Assembly: GCA_947496355.1 (NCBI GenBank)
Contig: CANMCO010000001.1
Location: 372,001-436,000 of the forward strand
Source: an uncultured Aquimarina sp.
Lineage (GTDB): Bacteria > Bacteroidota > Bacteroidia > Flavobacteriales > Flavobacteriaceae
Reading direction: 5' to 3'
Length of the DNA stretch: 64,000 nt
The translations under genes were made by a program, and so were the position numbers. The notes below the pieces were generated by a model. That model was given only the letters and a program-made list of their open reading frames with translations, did no database searches and was not told the DNA's origin. Positions 43,747-53,119 of the stretch are shown one piece after another. Numbering within the stretch: the first letter of the stretch is position 1; every line of letters starts with the position of its first letter.

Positions 43747-45585
43747 TCAATTAAAAAGTGATACGTTATTACCATTATCTCTTAGTGTTTGAGCGTCTGT
43801 CATTCCTTGAGTAGATGCTTCCCCTCTTATTCTAATATTCTTTCCTGTTATAGCAGGAGTGATCGTTACTAATCTTGTTAGTATTCCATCAATAGCGGTT
43901 GTGGATAATCTGCCTGCACTTCCAAGTTGCATACTTGAGAAATCCTGAACCGATGATAGGTTTAGAGTAGTTAATAGCATAGCAGTATCAATATTTAATG
44001 CGCTAAATACAAGTAGATTTCCTAAGTCTACGGTTTCTAAAAGGTTTTCACGAATTTCAAAAGTTCGAATACCAGTAACCTCTTCTAGATTAGGAAAAGC
44101 AATATTTGTTATAGCATTATTACTCGAAATTCTAGCATCGGTAAAGGTATCGTTGGCAACTATCGATGTTAATGCAGGAAATGACAATGATGGTAACATG
44201 CCGTTTCCTGAAATTGAGAGTCCTCCATTTAAAGTGATCAAATTAGAAAAATCCAGGCTGCTTATCAAAGGATTATTGGATATAGTTAACGAATTTCGAC
44301 TTTCAGGAACACCAAGCGTAGTTAAGCCGGAAAATGATAAACTTTCTAAAACAGCATTGCCTGAAACAGTTATAGAAGCATCTATTGTTGTTAAACCATC
44401 AAACTGTGCAGTAGTCAATTTTTGATTGTCTGAAATTCTAATTTCAGTGGTGGTGGTAAGATTTGGAAATTCAAGGGTGATTAATTCAGAATTTTCTATA
44501 AATCGGATAGCACTTGCAGCGCTTAAAGAACCTAGATTTACAGTACCTAGATCTTCATTTTCTGAAAAATAAACCCCTCCTGCAATTTCTAGCGAATCGA
44601 AACTTATAGAAGTCAAATTGCTTCGACGCACATTTAATCCTGAGTTACAAGTCACCAAATTAGGTAATGCAAAAGTGAGAAGCTGGGGGTTATTATCCAA
44701 AGAGAAACTATCTGTAATAGTAGTAACCGAATTAGCCTCAAAAGACGTTAAATTTTCATTGTCCTCGATGCGCAGGCGATCCAATGTATTGATCGTTCCT
44801 AGACTTACGGTAGTTAAGTTTTTATTGTTTTCTACAAAAACATTTGTGCCATCCTCTGGAGTATTGGTGACAGAGGGGATGTTAATCGTTTGTAGACTCT
44901 CGTTATCATCTATAAATATGCCGCTTAGTGTCTGCAATCCAGGCAGATTAATTTGAGATAACATCGTCTCTTCTATAGATAAAGTTCCAGCGATTTCTAC
45001 ATTAGAGATATCGAGATTTGATAAATTTTCTAACTCTTCAATATTTAGTATTTCCAGATTAGTAAGTGCTGGAAAGCTAAGAGTCTCTAGCGATGAATTA
45101 TTCTCGAAATCTAACCTGTTGGCTGTTGTGATTGCATCCAAATTGATTGAAGTTAGCGCTTCGTTATCCTCAACATAAAGCCTATTGGCAGTACCAAGGT
45201 TTTCTAAACTGAGATTAGATAAAGCATCATTAGAATATATTTCAATATCCTCAACAACCAACTCAAGATCAGGTAAAGAAAGACTTTGAAGATTTTCATT
45301 ATCTCTTACTTCTAATTGTATCAATGTTGATATGCCGGTAAGGTTAAGCGTGGTTAAATTGGTGGTGTTAATCACCAGCACAGTGTGTGTTTTATTTCCT
45401 AGATTTTCTGAGACAATTTGCATAGCATCATCATTAGTAATATCTCCCGCAAACACTAGATATTCGAGCCCCTCATTAAAACCGTCTGTACCATCAACTC
45501 CATCAATACCATCTTCACCATCACTACACGAAAAGGCTGTTATCGTAAGAATTATCATTAAAATTCTAATAAATATATATTTCAT
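43747..45585 (-). CDS. LRR-like surface lipoprotein 1 (tandem paralog)
   Basis: A 612-residue lipoprotein. The lipobox (AFSC) is followed by the collagen-like acidic stretch SDGEDGIDGVDGTDG. Residues about 40-555 are ~22-23-residue repeats with the pattern 'L-x-x-L-x-N-x-x-L-x-x-L-x-L' in a BspA/receptor-L-like style, for example NENLQSLSLPDLEL and NQKLTTAQFDGLTT. The end module (STTAIDGILTRLVTITPAITGKNI... GEASTQGMTDAQTLRDNG) is shared with the next two genes and resembles the terminal module of BspA-like surface proteins. It probably binds a ligand outside the cell. Separated by 48 bases from the next paralog. Confidence 0.8.
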   Translation of the reverse strand: MKYIFIRILMIILTITAFSCSDGEDGIDGVDGTDGFNEGLEYLVFAGDITNDDAMQIVSENLGNKTHTVLVINTTNLTTLNLTGISTLIQLEVRDNENLQSLSLPDLELVVEDIEIYSNDALSNLSLENLGTANRLYVEDNEALTSINLDAITTANRLDFENNSSLETLSFPALTNLEILNIEELENLSNLDISNVEIAGTLSIEETMLSQINLPGLQTLSGIFIDDNESLQTINIPSVTNTPEDGTNVFVENNKNLTTVSLGTINTLDRLRIEDNENLTSFEANSVTTITDSFSLDNNPQLLTFALPNLVTCNSGLNVRRSNLTSISFDSLEIAGGVYFSENEDLGTVNLGSLSAASAIRFIENSELITLEFPNLTTTTEIRISDNQKLTTAQFDGLTTIDASITVSGNAVLESLSFSGLTTLGVPESRNSLTISNNPLISSLDFSNLITLNGGLSISGNGMLPSLSFPALTSIVANDTFTDARISSNNAITNIAFPNLEEVTGIRTFEIRENLLETVDLGNLLVFSALNIDTAMLLTTLNLSSVQDFSSMQLGSAGRLSTTAIDGILTRLVTITPAITGKNIRIRGEASTQGMTDAQTLRDNGNNVSLFN

Positions 45586-45633
45586 AATTAAATGATTTAG
45601 GTTTTTATTTTTTTAAATAAATTGTATTTAAAA

Positions 45634-47640
45634 TTATTCTCTAATCGTTACCGTATTACCATTAGTTCTTAAGGTTTCTGCCTGGGTTTGTGCTTGCGCC
45701 GAGGCAACTCCGGTGATAAATATGTTTTTCTCGCTTAGTGCGGGTGTGATATTTACCAATCGCGTTAAAATACCATCTATGGCTGCAGTAGATAATCTAC
45801 CAGGAGTATTTAAATCTAATCGCATAAAATCCTGAAGAGACGAAAGCGCTAGAGATGTTATTAAAACTGTAGAATCAACATTTAAGGTAGAAAACGTGGT
45901 AAGTTTATCAAAATTGATAGTTTCTAATAGATTTTCGTCAATAATAATAGCGTTGATGTTATTTACTGTTGCTAGATTTGGGAATGAAAGACTGGTAATT
46001 GAACCATTATCTTCAATAATGAACCTAAGCGAATTTTCATTTCCGATAGTAGTTAATAGAGGAAATGATAAAGTAGTCAAGGCGCTATTTCTTGAGATCG
46101 AAATTCCCATGTCTAAGGTTGTCAAACTTGAGAAATCAAGATCGGTCATTAACGGGTTATTTGAAACGGTAAGATTAGAACGCGTATCATTTCCTATGTT
46201 TGTTAGTACAGGAAAAGTTGTTGTAGTCAAAGCAGCATTTCCTGAAATGGAAAAGTTGCCTGTTGAAACTGTTAAACTAGGAAAAGATGCAACTTGCAAA
46301 TTTTGATTGTCTGAAACAGAAAGAAAACCATCATTATTTACCAACGCATTAAAATTGATACTGGTTAGTGCAGGATTTTCAGAAATACCAATACCGCCAC
46401 CAATAGTTAGCCTAGCAAAGTCTATACTAGTTAGTGCAGGATTTTCAGAAATATTTATACTTCCACTACTTTCGGTTATAGTAGGAAATACTAGAGTTGT
46501 TAGTACTTCGTTATCCTCTATAAATATACCACGAATACTTGTTGCAACGGGCAGTGATATGCCTGTAAGGTTTGGATTGGTTGAAATAGAAACATATCCT
46601 GGCGATGTGGCAGCATCGGTATTGAGTGTGGTGAGGTTTGCATTGTCATCAATTCGAATTCTTCCAGTACTTACTAAACTAGTAAGATTAATTGTCGTAA
46701 GATTGGTATTGTTAGCAATATAAAGACCGTCATCTTCATCAAAATTAGCATCATTTTGATCTCCCATAGTGGTTAAAGAGGGCAAATTGAGCGATGCTAA
46801 TGATAAATTATCAAAAATTGAAATTTCTCTAGCAGTTCTTAATGCTTGAAGATTGACAGTTGTCAATTGTTCATTTCTTCCAATATCTAAATTGCCAATT
46901 GATTCTACCGTGTTTAAATCTACAGTTGTTAAGTTTTCAAGAGAATCTATACGTAATGTTTCTGTACTCATTAATGAAGGGAAACTTAAACTTTGTAGTA
47001 AGGGAGTACCTAGAATACTAATATTCCCTATAGTAACCACTACCGGTAAACTTAAATTTTCTAGTAAAGGAGCAGTATTAATGAGAATAGCTCCCGCACT
47101 ATTAAGATTTGTAAAGGTTATATTTACCAATGCATCATTTCCGTTTATCAAAAACCCTCCTGGACAACTACGCAGATTTGGCATATCAATACTTTCCAAA
47201 GTTTCATTGTTGCTAATATTGATACGGCTATAAGCTGCCTCCAAAATCGGCATGTCAATGGTTTTTAATTCAGGATTAGTATTTATTGAAACACTCTCAT
47301 AAGTGGCATCTAGATTGGGTAAGGACAACCTCTGTAGGTTTTCATTACCAATCACTTCTAGTCTAACAAGTGTTGAGATTTCTGGTAGCTCTAATGAAGT
47401 GATATTTGTTGTGTTTTTTATCAACAAGGTATGTGTGTTTTTTCCAGCAGTTTCTGCAGCCAAAGCAGTCGCCTCTTCATTAGTTATATCTCCTGAAATT
47501 ATGAGATATCCTGCGCCAGTACTTTCTGTGCCGTTAACGCCATCCGTGCCATTCACACCATCTTCACCATCTTCGGGGCTACAAGAAAAAATGGTTACGG
47601 TAAGGGTTACTATGAAAATTTTAAAGAATATATATTTCAT
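45634..47640 (-). CDS. LRR-like surface lipoprotein 2 (tandem paralog)
   Basis: A 668-residue paralog, the longest of the three; lipobox IFSC followed by SPEDGEDGVNGTDG. The repeat region is expanded and includes the repeated ENPALTSI units near the middle, which at the DNA level is a short internal duplication (around 46361-46450). It has the same C-terminal module (STAAIDGILTRLV). The roughly 55-residue length difference relative to gene 1 is explained by extra repeats. Confidence 0.8.
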   Translation of the reverse strand: MKYIFFKIFIVTLTVTIFSCSPEDGEDGVNGTDGVNGTESTGAGYLIISGDITNEEATALAAETAGKNTHTLLIKNTTNITSLELPEISTLVRLEVIGNENLQRLSLPNLDATYESVSINTNPELKTIDMPILEAAYSRINISNNETLESIDMPNLRSCPGGFLINGNDALVNITFTNLNSAGAILINTAPLLENLSLPVVVTIGNISILGTPLLQSLSFPSLMSTETLRIDSLENLTTVDLNTVESIGNLDIGRNEQLTTVNLQALRTAREISIFDNLSLASLNLPSLTTMGDQNDANFDEDDGLYIANNTNLTTINLTSLVSTGRIRIDDNANLTTLNTDAATSPGYVSISTNPNLTGISLPVATSIRGIFIEDNEVLTTLVFPTITESSGSINISENPALTSIDFARLTIGGGIGISENPALTSINFNALVNNDGFLSVSDNQNLQVASFPSLTVSTGNFSISGNAALTTTTFPVLTNIGNDTRSNLTVSNNPLMTDLDFSSLTTLDMGISISRNSALTTLSFPLLTTIGNENSLRFIIEDNGSITSLSFPNLATVNNINAIIIDENLLETINFDKLTTFSTLNVDSTVLITSLALSSLQDFMRLDLNTPGRLSTAAIDGILTRLVNITPALSEKNIFITGVASAQAQTQAETLRTNGNTVTIRE

Positions 47641-47704
47641 AATTAAATAATTTTGGGTATTGTTAATATTTAGTATTAAAAAAACAAGTTATTTGGTCTA
47701 CAAC

Positions 47705-49195
47705 TTACCCTCTAATAGTTACCGTATTACCATTGGTCCTTAACGTTTCTATATCGGTTAAGGCTTGTGCAGATGCCGTTCCTACTATAGAAATTGTTTT
47801 ACCTGTTATTGCAGGACTAATGCTTACAAGTCGAGTAATAATACTATCGATCGCAGCAGTTGAAAGCCTATTAAAAACTAAGGCATTAAAATCTGTAAGA
47901 GACGATACGTTTATATTGGCCAAAGTGTTAGAGATAATAGCAAAATCAGAAATCGTAGCAAGTTGATTAAAATCTACTGTTTCTAAACTACTTTCTCTAA
48001 TATCGATAGCTCCAGAGCTATTATCACCAAAAATTACTAAGCTAGGAAAAGAAATACTAGTGATTGAACCATTATTCCTGATGGTGAAAATGACGCTGTT
48101 CTCATCTCCTATCGATCTTAATAAAGGAAAAGATAGTGCCGTTAATACACTATTATCTGTAATGGTCAAACCGATAGTTAGCAACGTTAAACTGTCGAAA
48201 TTAAAACTTGTCAATGCTTCATTTTGAGTAATACTGATGCTATTACTGTTTTCTAGATTAGGAAATGAGGCCGAAATTAGGTTAGAATTTCTGAAGATTC
48301 TAATAGAGTTAACCGTAGTCAATGCATCTGCATCAAAAACCGTCAAGTTTGAATTTCTTTCTATGGATACATTATCGATAGTGGTTAAATTACTTATATC
48401 AATTGTGGTTAGATTTGTATTACCACTAAAATTGAGATTAGAAGTTCCTCCTGAGCTTACCGTTTCTAGGATAGGTAGGCTAATACTTTCTAACATCAAA
48501 TTATTAGAAATGCCGATCCCGAATACACTTTCTAAGGTAGGCAGATTGATCGATGGTAAGTTGTTATTTCCTGAAATAATAAGATTTCCCAATTCTACAA
48601 CACCTGATTCTAAGCTAATTAAGTTCTCATTATTCGAAATGTTTAAATTACCTGATACCTTAACTAATAGAGGTAAACTCAAGCTTTCGAGTATTGGGTT
48701 TTGCGAAAAAAACACTCCTGAAGCACTTACAAGATTGGACAGGTTAATTGACGATAATAGTGCATTAGAACTTATGGTCAAGCTACCTAATACTGTTTTC
48801 AGATTTTGCAAATCTAAGCGCTCTAGCGCAGGATTATCACGTATTGATATGTTTACAGCAGCAGTTTCTAAATTAGGTAACAATAGATTTTGTAAATTTT
48901 CATTATCCAAAACCTCTAGATTTACCAAACTAGAAATGGGACTTAAGTCTAAAACAGTTAAATTTGAGGTATTGGTAATCAGTACCGTATGTGTGTTTGT
49001 TCCAAAACCTTCAGCTACGATTTGTGCGGCTTCCTCATTGGTAATCCTACCAGATAAAGCAAGAATTCCTAATCCATTATCAGCTCCACCTATTCCATCG
49101 ACCCCATCAATGCCGTCTATACCGTCTTCTCCACTACATGAAAAAGTAGTTATCGCCAAGGCTATCAAAAAAAATCTAATACATATAGTTTTCAT
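47705..49195 (-). CDS. LRR-like surface lipoprotein 3 (tandem paralog)
   Basis: A 496-residue paralog, shortest of the three; lipobox TFSC followed by SGEDGIDGIDGVDG. The repeats are the same type (for example NPALERLDLQNLK, ENLISLESGVVEL), ending in the same module (STAAIDSIITRLVSISP). Since all three share ends and differ in repeat number, they probably came from tandem duplication followed by repeat gain or loss. Confidence 0.8.
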   Translation of the reverse strand: MKTICIRFFLIALAITTFSCSGEDGIDGIDGVDGIGGADNGLGILALSGRITNEEAAQIVAEGFGTNTHTVLITNTSNLTVLDLSPISSLVNLEVLDNENLQNLLLPNLETAAVNISIRDNPALERLDLQNLKTVLGSLTISSNALLSSINLSNLVSASGVFFSQNPILESLSLPLLVKVSGNLNISNNENLISLESGVVELGNLIISGNNNLPSINLPTLESVFGIGISNNLMLESISLPILETVSSGGTSNLNFSGNTNLTTIDISNLTTIDNVSIERNSNLTVFDADALTTVNSIRIFRNSNLISASFPNLENSNSISITQNEALTSFNFDSLTLLTIGLTITDNSVLTALSFPLLRSIGDENSVIFTIRNNGSITSISFPSLVIFGDNSSGAIDIRESSLETVDFNQLATISDFAIISNTLANINVSSLTDFNALVFNRLSTAAIDSIITRLVSISPAITGKTISIVGTASAQALTDIETLRTNGNTVTIRG

Positions 49196-49373
49196 AGTTA
49201 ATAAGATCTAGGTTTTTGTGTTCTAAAAAATTGATTTTGACCAAATGTAGATGAGAAGTGCCAGAAAGAAGTGCCAGATTATAATTTGGAACATGTAATT
49301 TGCATAAAAGGGGATACACCTTTTCAGGCTTAAATAGGCATAAAAGTTAGAAGAATTGTATCTATAAATAATG

Positions 49374-49667
49374 TTACCAAATACTAATTGCAGGTAAAAA
49401 TGTTGAAGCCAGAACAATATAGACAGCAAGGATAGAAAATAATGTAGCTCCTATGAATAGAATCCTATTAGATGTGTTAGGAAACAAGGCAATAGAACTT
49501 AGACCTATTGAACCAATCATACAGATTAAAAATAACGCTCCGTAAAAGATGGCCCCAAAAAAACCACTTAAGCCATCGGCACCATGGTCTGAATAATAGA
49601 CAGTATGTATATATAACCCAAGAAAAATAAGGGTAAGCATAATAAGTATAATTAATGATTTTTTCAT
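49374..49667 (-). CDS. Small membrane protein, about three transmembrane segments
   Basis: A 97-residue protein with hydrophobic segments at about residues 4-22, 33-58 and 68-94. No family is recognised. It sits between the LRR genes and the TPR regulator on the same strand, about 80 bases from the regulator. The overlapping frame at 49223-49429 is probably spurious. Confidence 0.6.
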   Translation of the reverse strand: MKKSLIILIMLTLIFLGLYIHTVYYSDHGADGLSGFFGAIFYGALFLICMIGSIGLSSIALFPNTSNRILFIGATLFSILAVYIVLASTFLPAISIW

Positions 49668-49749
49668 TACTACAGTTTTTATAGAAATGAAAAATATAAA
49701 GAAAAAGCAAGAAAATAGTGTCAGTTTATAAAATGGAGCCTGTTACTGT

Positions 49750-51420
49750 CTACAAATTGGTTGTAGTAGTTTGTTTTTTCTGATATTCAGAAGGGGTAAG
49801 TCCCACTAAGTTTTTAAAAACCCTATTAAACGAAGTTTTACTAGGGAAACCAGCTTCATATCCAATAGCCAAAATTTTGTAATGCTCAAATTTTGGATTT
49901 TTCATTAATTGTTTGGCCTCGTCAATTCTATAGAGATTGATAAAATTATTAAAATTCTTTTTGAAGCATGTATTTAATATTTCTGAAAAAAGATGCACAC
50001 TCATACTTAATTTATCGGCAATATCAGATTGTTTTATTTCGTGATCCAAATACGGTTTTTCTTTCTCCATATAATTCAAAATACGGTTCATGTATTTTTC
50101 TTGATCTTGCAGATCGAGTGAAGATTTTTTATGTTGTTGTAATACTACATTTTTCTCTGAAGTCTCTTGTTCTTGATTTTTTTTTGCTAACGCATTTAGT
50201 TTGTCTTTTAGCGCTTCATTTTCATTTTTGAGTAAAGCTTTATCATCCTGTAATTGTAAAGATTCTTCTGCCAGTCTTTTTCTTTTGTTCCAATACATGA
50301 TAGAGGAAACAATCAATAAAACGACGAGAATAATTCCCAGAAAGATGTAAAATTGTTTTTCCTTACTCAGAAACGTAATTGATTTTTGCTGTTTGTTTAT
50401 GATATCTGATTTGGTTTCAGATTCCTTCTCAATTTCTAATCGTTTTGCCTTCGAAAGTGTTTTGAGGTAAGCCTCGCGTGTTTCTGTATATGCTTTTTGT
50501 TCTTTTAAAGATTTTTTTAAGTCACCTAATGACTCGTATACTTTGGATAGATGCTGATGCGAATCCATTTTTATTTTTAAAAAATTTCCTGAAACAGCAA
50601 TTTTTTTTGCTTCTTTTAGTGGTTCCAGAGCTTGTGATGGTTTTTTTAGACCAATAAATGCAGCACCAATAGTTAATTGAGTTAATGCTCTACTTTCTAT
50701 GCTTTCTTCTGCAGTAATAAGCTTTAATGTTTGTGTGCTATTCTCAATAGCATCCTGATATCGCTTTAGCTTTAAGTAGCATTCTGATATATTGATCATC
50801 GTTCTGATCAAATTATCATTACGATTCATTTTGATTGCTAAATCTTTTGACAGTTTCATATACTTTAAAGCATCTTGAAACTTTTTTTGATGTAGGGATG
50901 CCGTTCCTAATATACTATAGGCAACGTTTATAAATTGTTCGGGATCATCCTGGTTTTTGGCTAAATGTATCACATTTTTCATGGCTATTGTAGCCATTTC
51001 ATAATTACCTATTGCTATGTATAGATTCCCTAAATTAACTTCAATAAGGATCTTTATATAAGAATCTTCTGGTAATGCTTTGGCCAATTCCTCAGCTTCA
51101 ATGTACGTTGCTAAAGACTGCTCATATTGATCTGTTTGCTGATAATAAATTGCGATATTTACCAACACCCTAATTCTTGTTTCTTCTAGGTCGTTTGCTT
51201 TAGCGATAGCCAAAACTAGATCACTATAATTTTTAAAAGCCTTTAAATCTCCTATTCTATAGGCTTCTCGAGACAAATCCTTGTATTTGGTAACACTATC
51301 TTGTGCTGAGACAATTTTTTGGTTGTACAGAGAAAGATCTATTTCGGATTGATCTTGCGCATAAATTACAGAAGTATTTATGAGGAGTATGATAATTATT
51401 AGATAGAGGGCCTTATGCAT
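49750..51420 (-). CDS. TPR-containing membrane AraC-type regulator
   Basis: A 556-residue protein: signal peptide ending IYAQ, a TPR region (about residues 40-330), a transmembrane helix (FYIFLGIILVVLLIVSSIMYW, about 360-380), a coiled coil (about 385-425) and a C-terminal AraC/XylS-type HTH domain (about 450-550) with KKNFNNFINLYRIDEAKQLM and ILAIGYEAGFPSKTSFNRVFKN. The TPR part faces the periplasm and the DNA-binding domain the cytoplasm, a known Bacteroidota layout for transmembrane regulators. It might control the LRR genes or the small membrane protein downstream, but nothing in the sequence proves it. Confidence 0.85.
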   Translation of the reverse strand: MHKALYLIIIILLINTSVIYAQDQSEIDLSLYNQKIVSAQDSVTKYKDLSREAYRIGDLKAFKNYSDLVLAIAKANDLEETRIRVLVNIAIYYQQTDQYEQSLATYIEAEELAKALPEDSYIKILIEVNLGNLYIAIGNYEMATIAMKNVIHLAKNQDDPEQFINVAYSILGTASLHQKKFQDALKYMKLSKDLAIKMNRNDNLIRTMINISECYLKLKRYQDAIENSTQTLKLITAEESIESRALTQLTIGAAFIGLKKPSQALEPLKEAKKIAVSGNFLKIKMDSHQHLSKVYESLGDLKKSLKEQKAYTETREAYLKTLSKAKRLEIEKESETKSDIINKQQKSITFLSKEKQFYIFLGIILVVLLIVSSIMYWNKRKRLAEESLQLQDDKALLKNENEALKDKLNALAKKNQEQETSEKNVVLQQHKKSSLDLQDQEKYMNRILNYMEKEKPYLDHEIKQSDIADKLSMSVHLFSEILNTCFKKNFNNFINLYRIDEAKQLMKNPKFEHYKILAIGYEAGFPSKTSFNRVFKNLVGLTPSEYQKKQTTTTNL

Positions 51421-51530
51421 TTTTGATGAAACTCTAAAAAGATTATAATTTCTTAATTTGCTTAATAGATTATCAAAGATATTGCTTTTCTAAAAGTTTA
51501 AATAGAAAAAATCTTTTAATATATACAGAA

Positions 51531-51566
51531 AAATAAGGTGTCTGAAACGTTTCAGACACCTTATTT
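51531..51566. terminator. Bidirectional intrinsic terminator
   Basis: A perfect 36-base palindrome (51531-51548 with 51549-51566) flanked by A/T runs, 20 bases past the stop of the aminopeptidase gene. It separates that transcript from the regulator. Confidence 0.88.
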
Positions 51567-51588
51567 TGTAATAGGAACAAATTACAAT

Positions 51589-52884
51589 CTAAGACTGATT
51601 CATCAGCTCCTCAATTTCTTCAGCCTCTATAGGAATATTGCCCATTAGATTAAACGGCTCTCCTTTTTCCTGGATTACAACATCATCTTCGAGGCGTATC
51701 CCAAAACCTTCTTTAGGAATATAAATTCCTGGCTCAACAGTAAATATCATATTAGCCTGCATTGGCTCTGTAAGGATTCCGTAATCATGCGTGTCTAAAC
51801 CAATATGATGCGAAGTGCCATGCATAAAATATTTTTTATACGCAGGCCAGTCTGGATCTTCTTTTTGTATATCTGCTTTATCCAAAAGCCCTAATCCAAG
51901 CAGTTCTGAAGTCATAATTTTCCCAACTTCTACATGATAATCTGCCCAGATGGCACCAGGAACCAACATTTTGGTTGCTTCGTTTTTAACTCGTAATACA
52001 GCATTGTACACTTCTTTTTGACGTTTTGTATATGTGCCAGAAACAGGAATTGTACGGGATAAGTCACTAGAATAATTTGCATATTCTGCAGCCACATCCA
52101 TAAGGATCAAATCACCGGCTTTACATTGTTGATTATTCTCTATGTAATGCAGTACATTAGCATTGTTTCCGCTAGCAATTATAGGTGTATATGCAAAACC
52201 TTTGGATCTGTGGTTAATAAATTCATGTAATAACTCTGCTTCAATATTATATTCCCAAACATCAGGTTTTACAAAGCTTAATAATCTACGAAATCCTTTT
52301 TCGGTAATATCACATGCCTTTTGCATTAAATCAATCTCGATAGGATCTTTTACCGAGCGTAGACGTTGTAAAATTGGATTGCTTTTGGCTACAGAGTGAG
52401 CAGGGTATTTGTTTTTCCACCATTTGGTAAAACGATCCTCGCGAGTTTCAGTTTCTACATTTGATCTATAATGTTCATTTGTATTTACATATAAGGTATC
52501 ACACTGCGTCATGATTTCGAAAAAAACCTTTTCCAAATCTTGAAGCCAGTATACAGTTTTGATCCCTGATACTTCAAAAGCACGCTCTTTGGTTAATTTT
52601 TCTCCTTCCCAAATAGCTATTAACTCGCTAGTCTCCTTTAAAAACAAAATCTCGCGATGCTTTTCTTTGGGTGCGTCTGGAAAAAGCAACAATATACTTT
52701 CTTCCTGATCCACACCACTTAGATAAAAAATATCCCTATGTTGTTCAAAAGGCATAGTACTATCTGCACTAATAGGATATACATCATTACTGTTAAATAC
52801 AGCAATGCTATTGGATTTCATCTGCGCTACAAAGTTTTTACGATTTTTTATAAAAAGGTTACTATCTATTTGGTGGTATTTCAT
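51589..52884 (-). CDS. pepP: Aminopeptidase P (M24B family)
   Basis: A 431-residue metallopeptidase that removes N-terminal residues before proline. The metal ligands of the pita-bread fold are visible: Asp in LMDVAAEYANYSSDLSRTIP, His in HGTSHHIGLDTHD, and the Glu residues in FTVEPGIYIP and IRLEDDVVIQ. The N-terminal domain is typical (DVYPISADSTMPFEQHRDIFYLSG-like). I start at the ATG at 52884 because the longer frame begins with TTG at 52890. A TATTTTTG box lies at 52931-52938 upstream. Cytoplasmic; normal length. Confidence 0.94.
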   Translation of the reverse strand: MKYHQIDSNLFIKNRKNFVAQMKSNSIAVFNSNDVYPISADSTMPFEQHRDIFYLSGVDQEESILLLFPDAPKEKHREILFLKETSELIAIWEGEKLTKERAFEVSGIKTVYWLQDLEKVFFEIMTQCDTLYVNTNEHYRSNVETETREDRFTKWWKNKYPAHSVAKSNPILQRLRSVKDPIEIDLMQKACDITEKGFRRLLSFVKPDVWEYNIEAELLHEFINHRSKGFAYTPIIASGNNANVLHYIENNQQCKAGDLILMDVAAEYANYSSDLSRTIPVSGTYTKRQKEVYNAVLRVKNEATKMLVPGAIWADYHVEVGKIMTSELLGLGLLDKADIQKEDPDWPAYKKYFMHGTSHHIGLDTHDYGILTEPMQANMIFTVEPGIYIPKEGFGIRLEDDVVIQEKGEPFNLMGNIPIEAEEIEELMNQS

Positions 52885-53119
52885 GATCAAAAATATTTAT
52901 TCTTATATAAGACCCATCATTATGGATTCCCAAAAATACTAAAGCCCAGAAGATGTATTGTTAAACAATATCTAAAAATTTTGAGGTTGTTTTAACAATA
53001 TCTACATTCATCAGCTTAAATTTATTTAAAAAGACGATATGGCATTGGGCACATTAACAGGGTTAACGGTATTACTTTCTTAATTGTGGATCATTTCGGC
53101 TAACTAAACATCCATCAAA

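Noticed and set aside
43747..49195. CRISPR-like or tandem DNA repeats
   Set aside because: The periodicity comes from LRR-type protein repeats of ~23 residues. DNA repeats are degenerate and there are no spacers or cas genes.
48237..49211. Long plus-strand frame of 324 codons
   Set aside because: It lies wholly antisense to the third LRR gene, has the composition of a shadow frame (repeated VVKF/LSSI segments), and no recognisable domain.
49223..49429. Minus-strand 68-codon frame
   Set aside because: It overlaps the end of the small membrane protein gene, is rich in Phe/Tyr/Ile by frame bias, and has no supporting start context.
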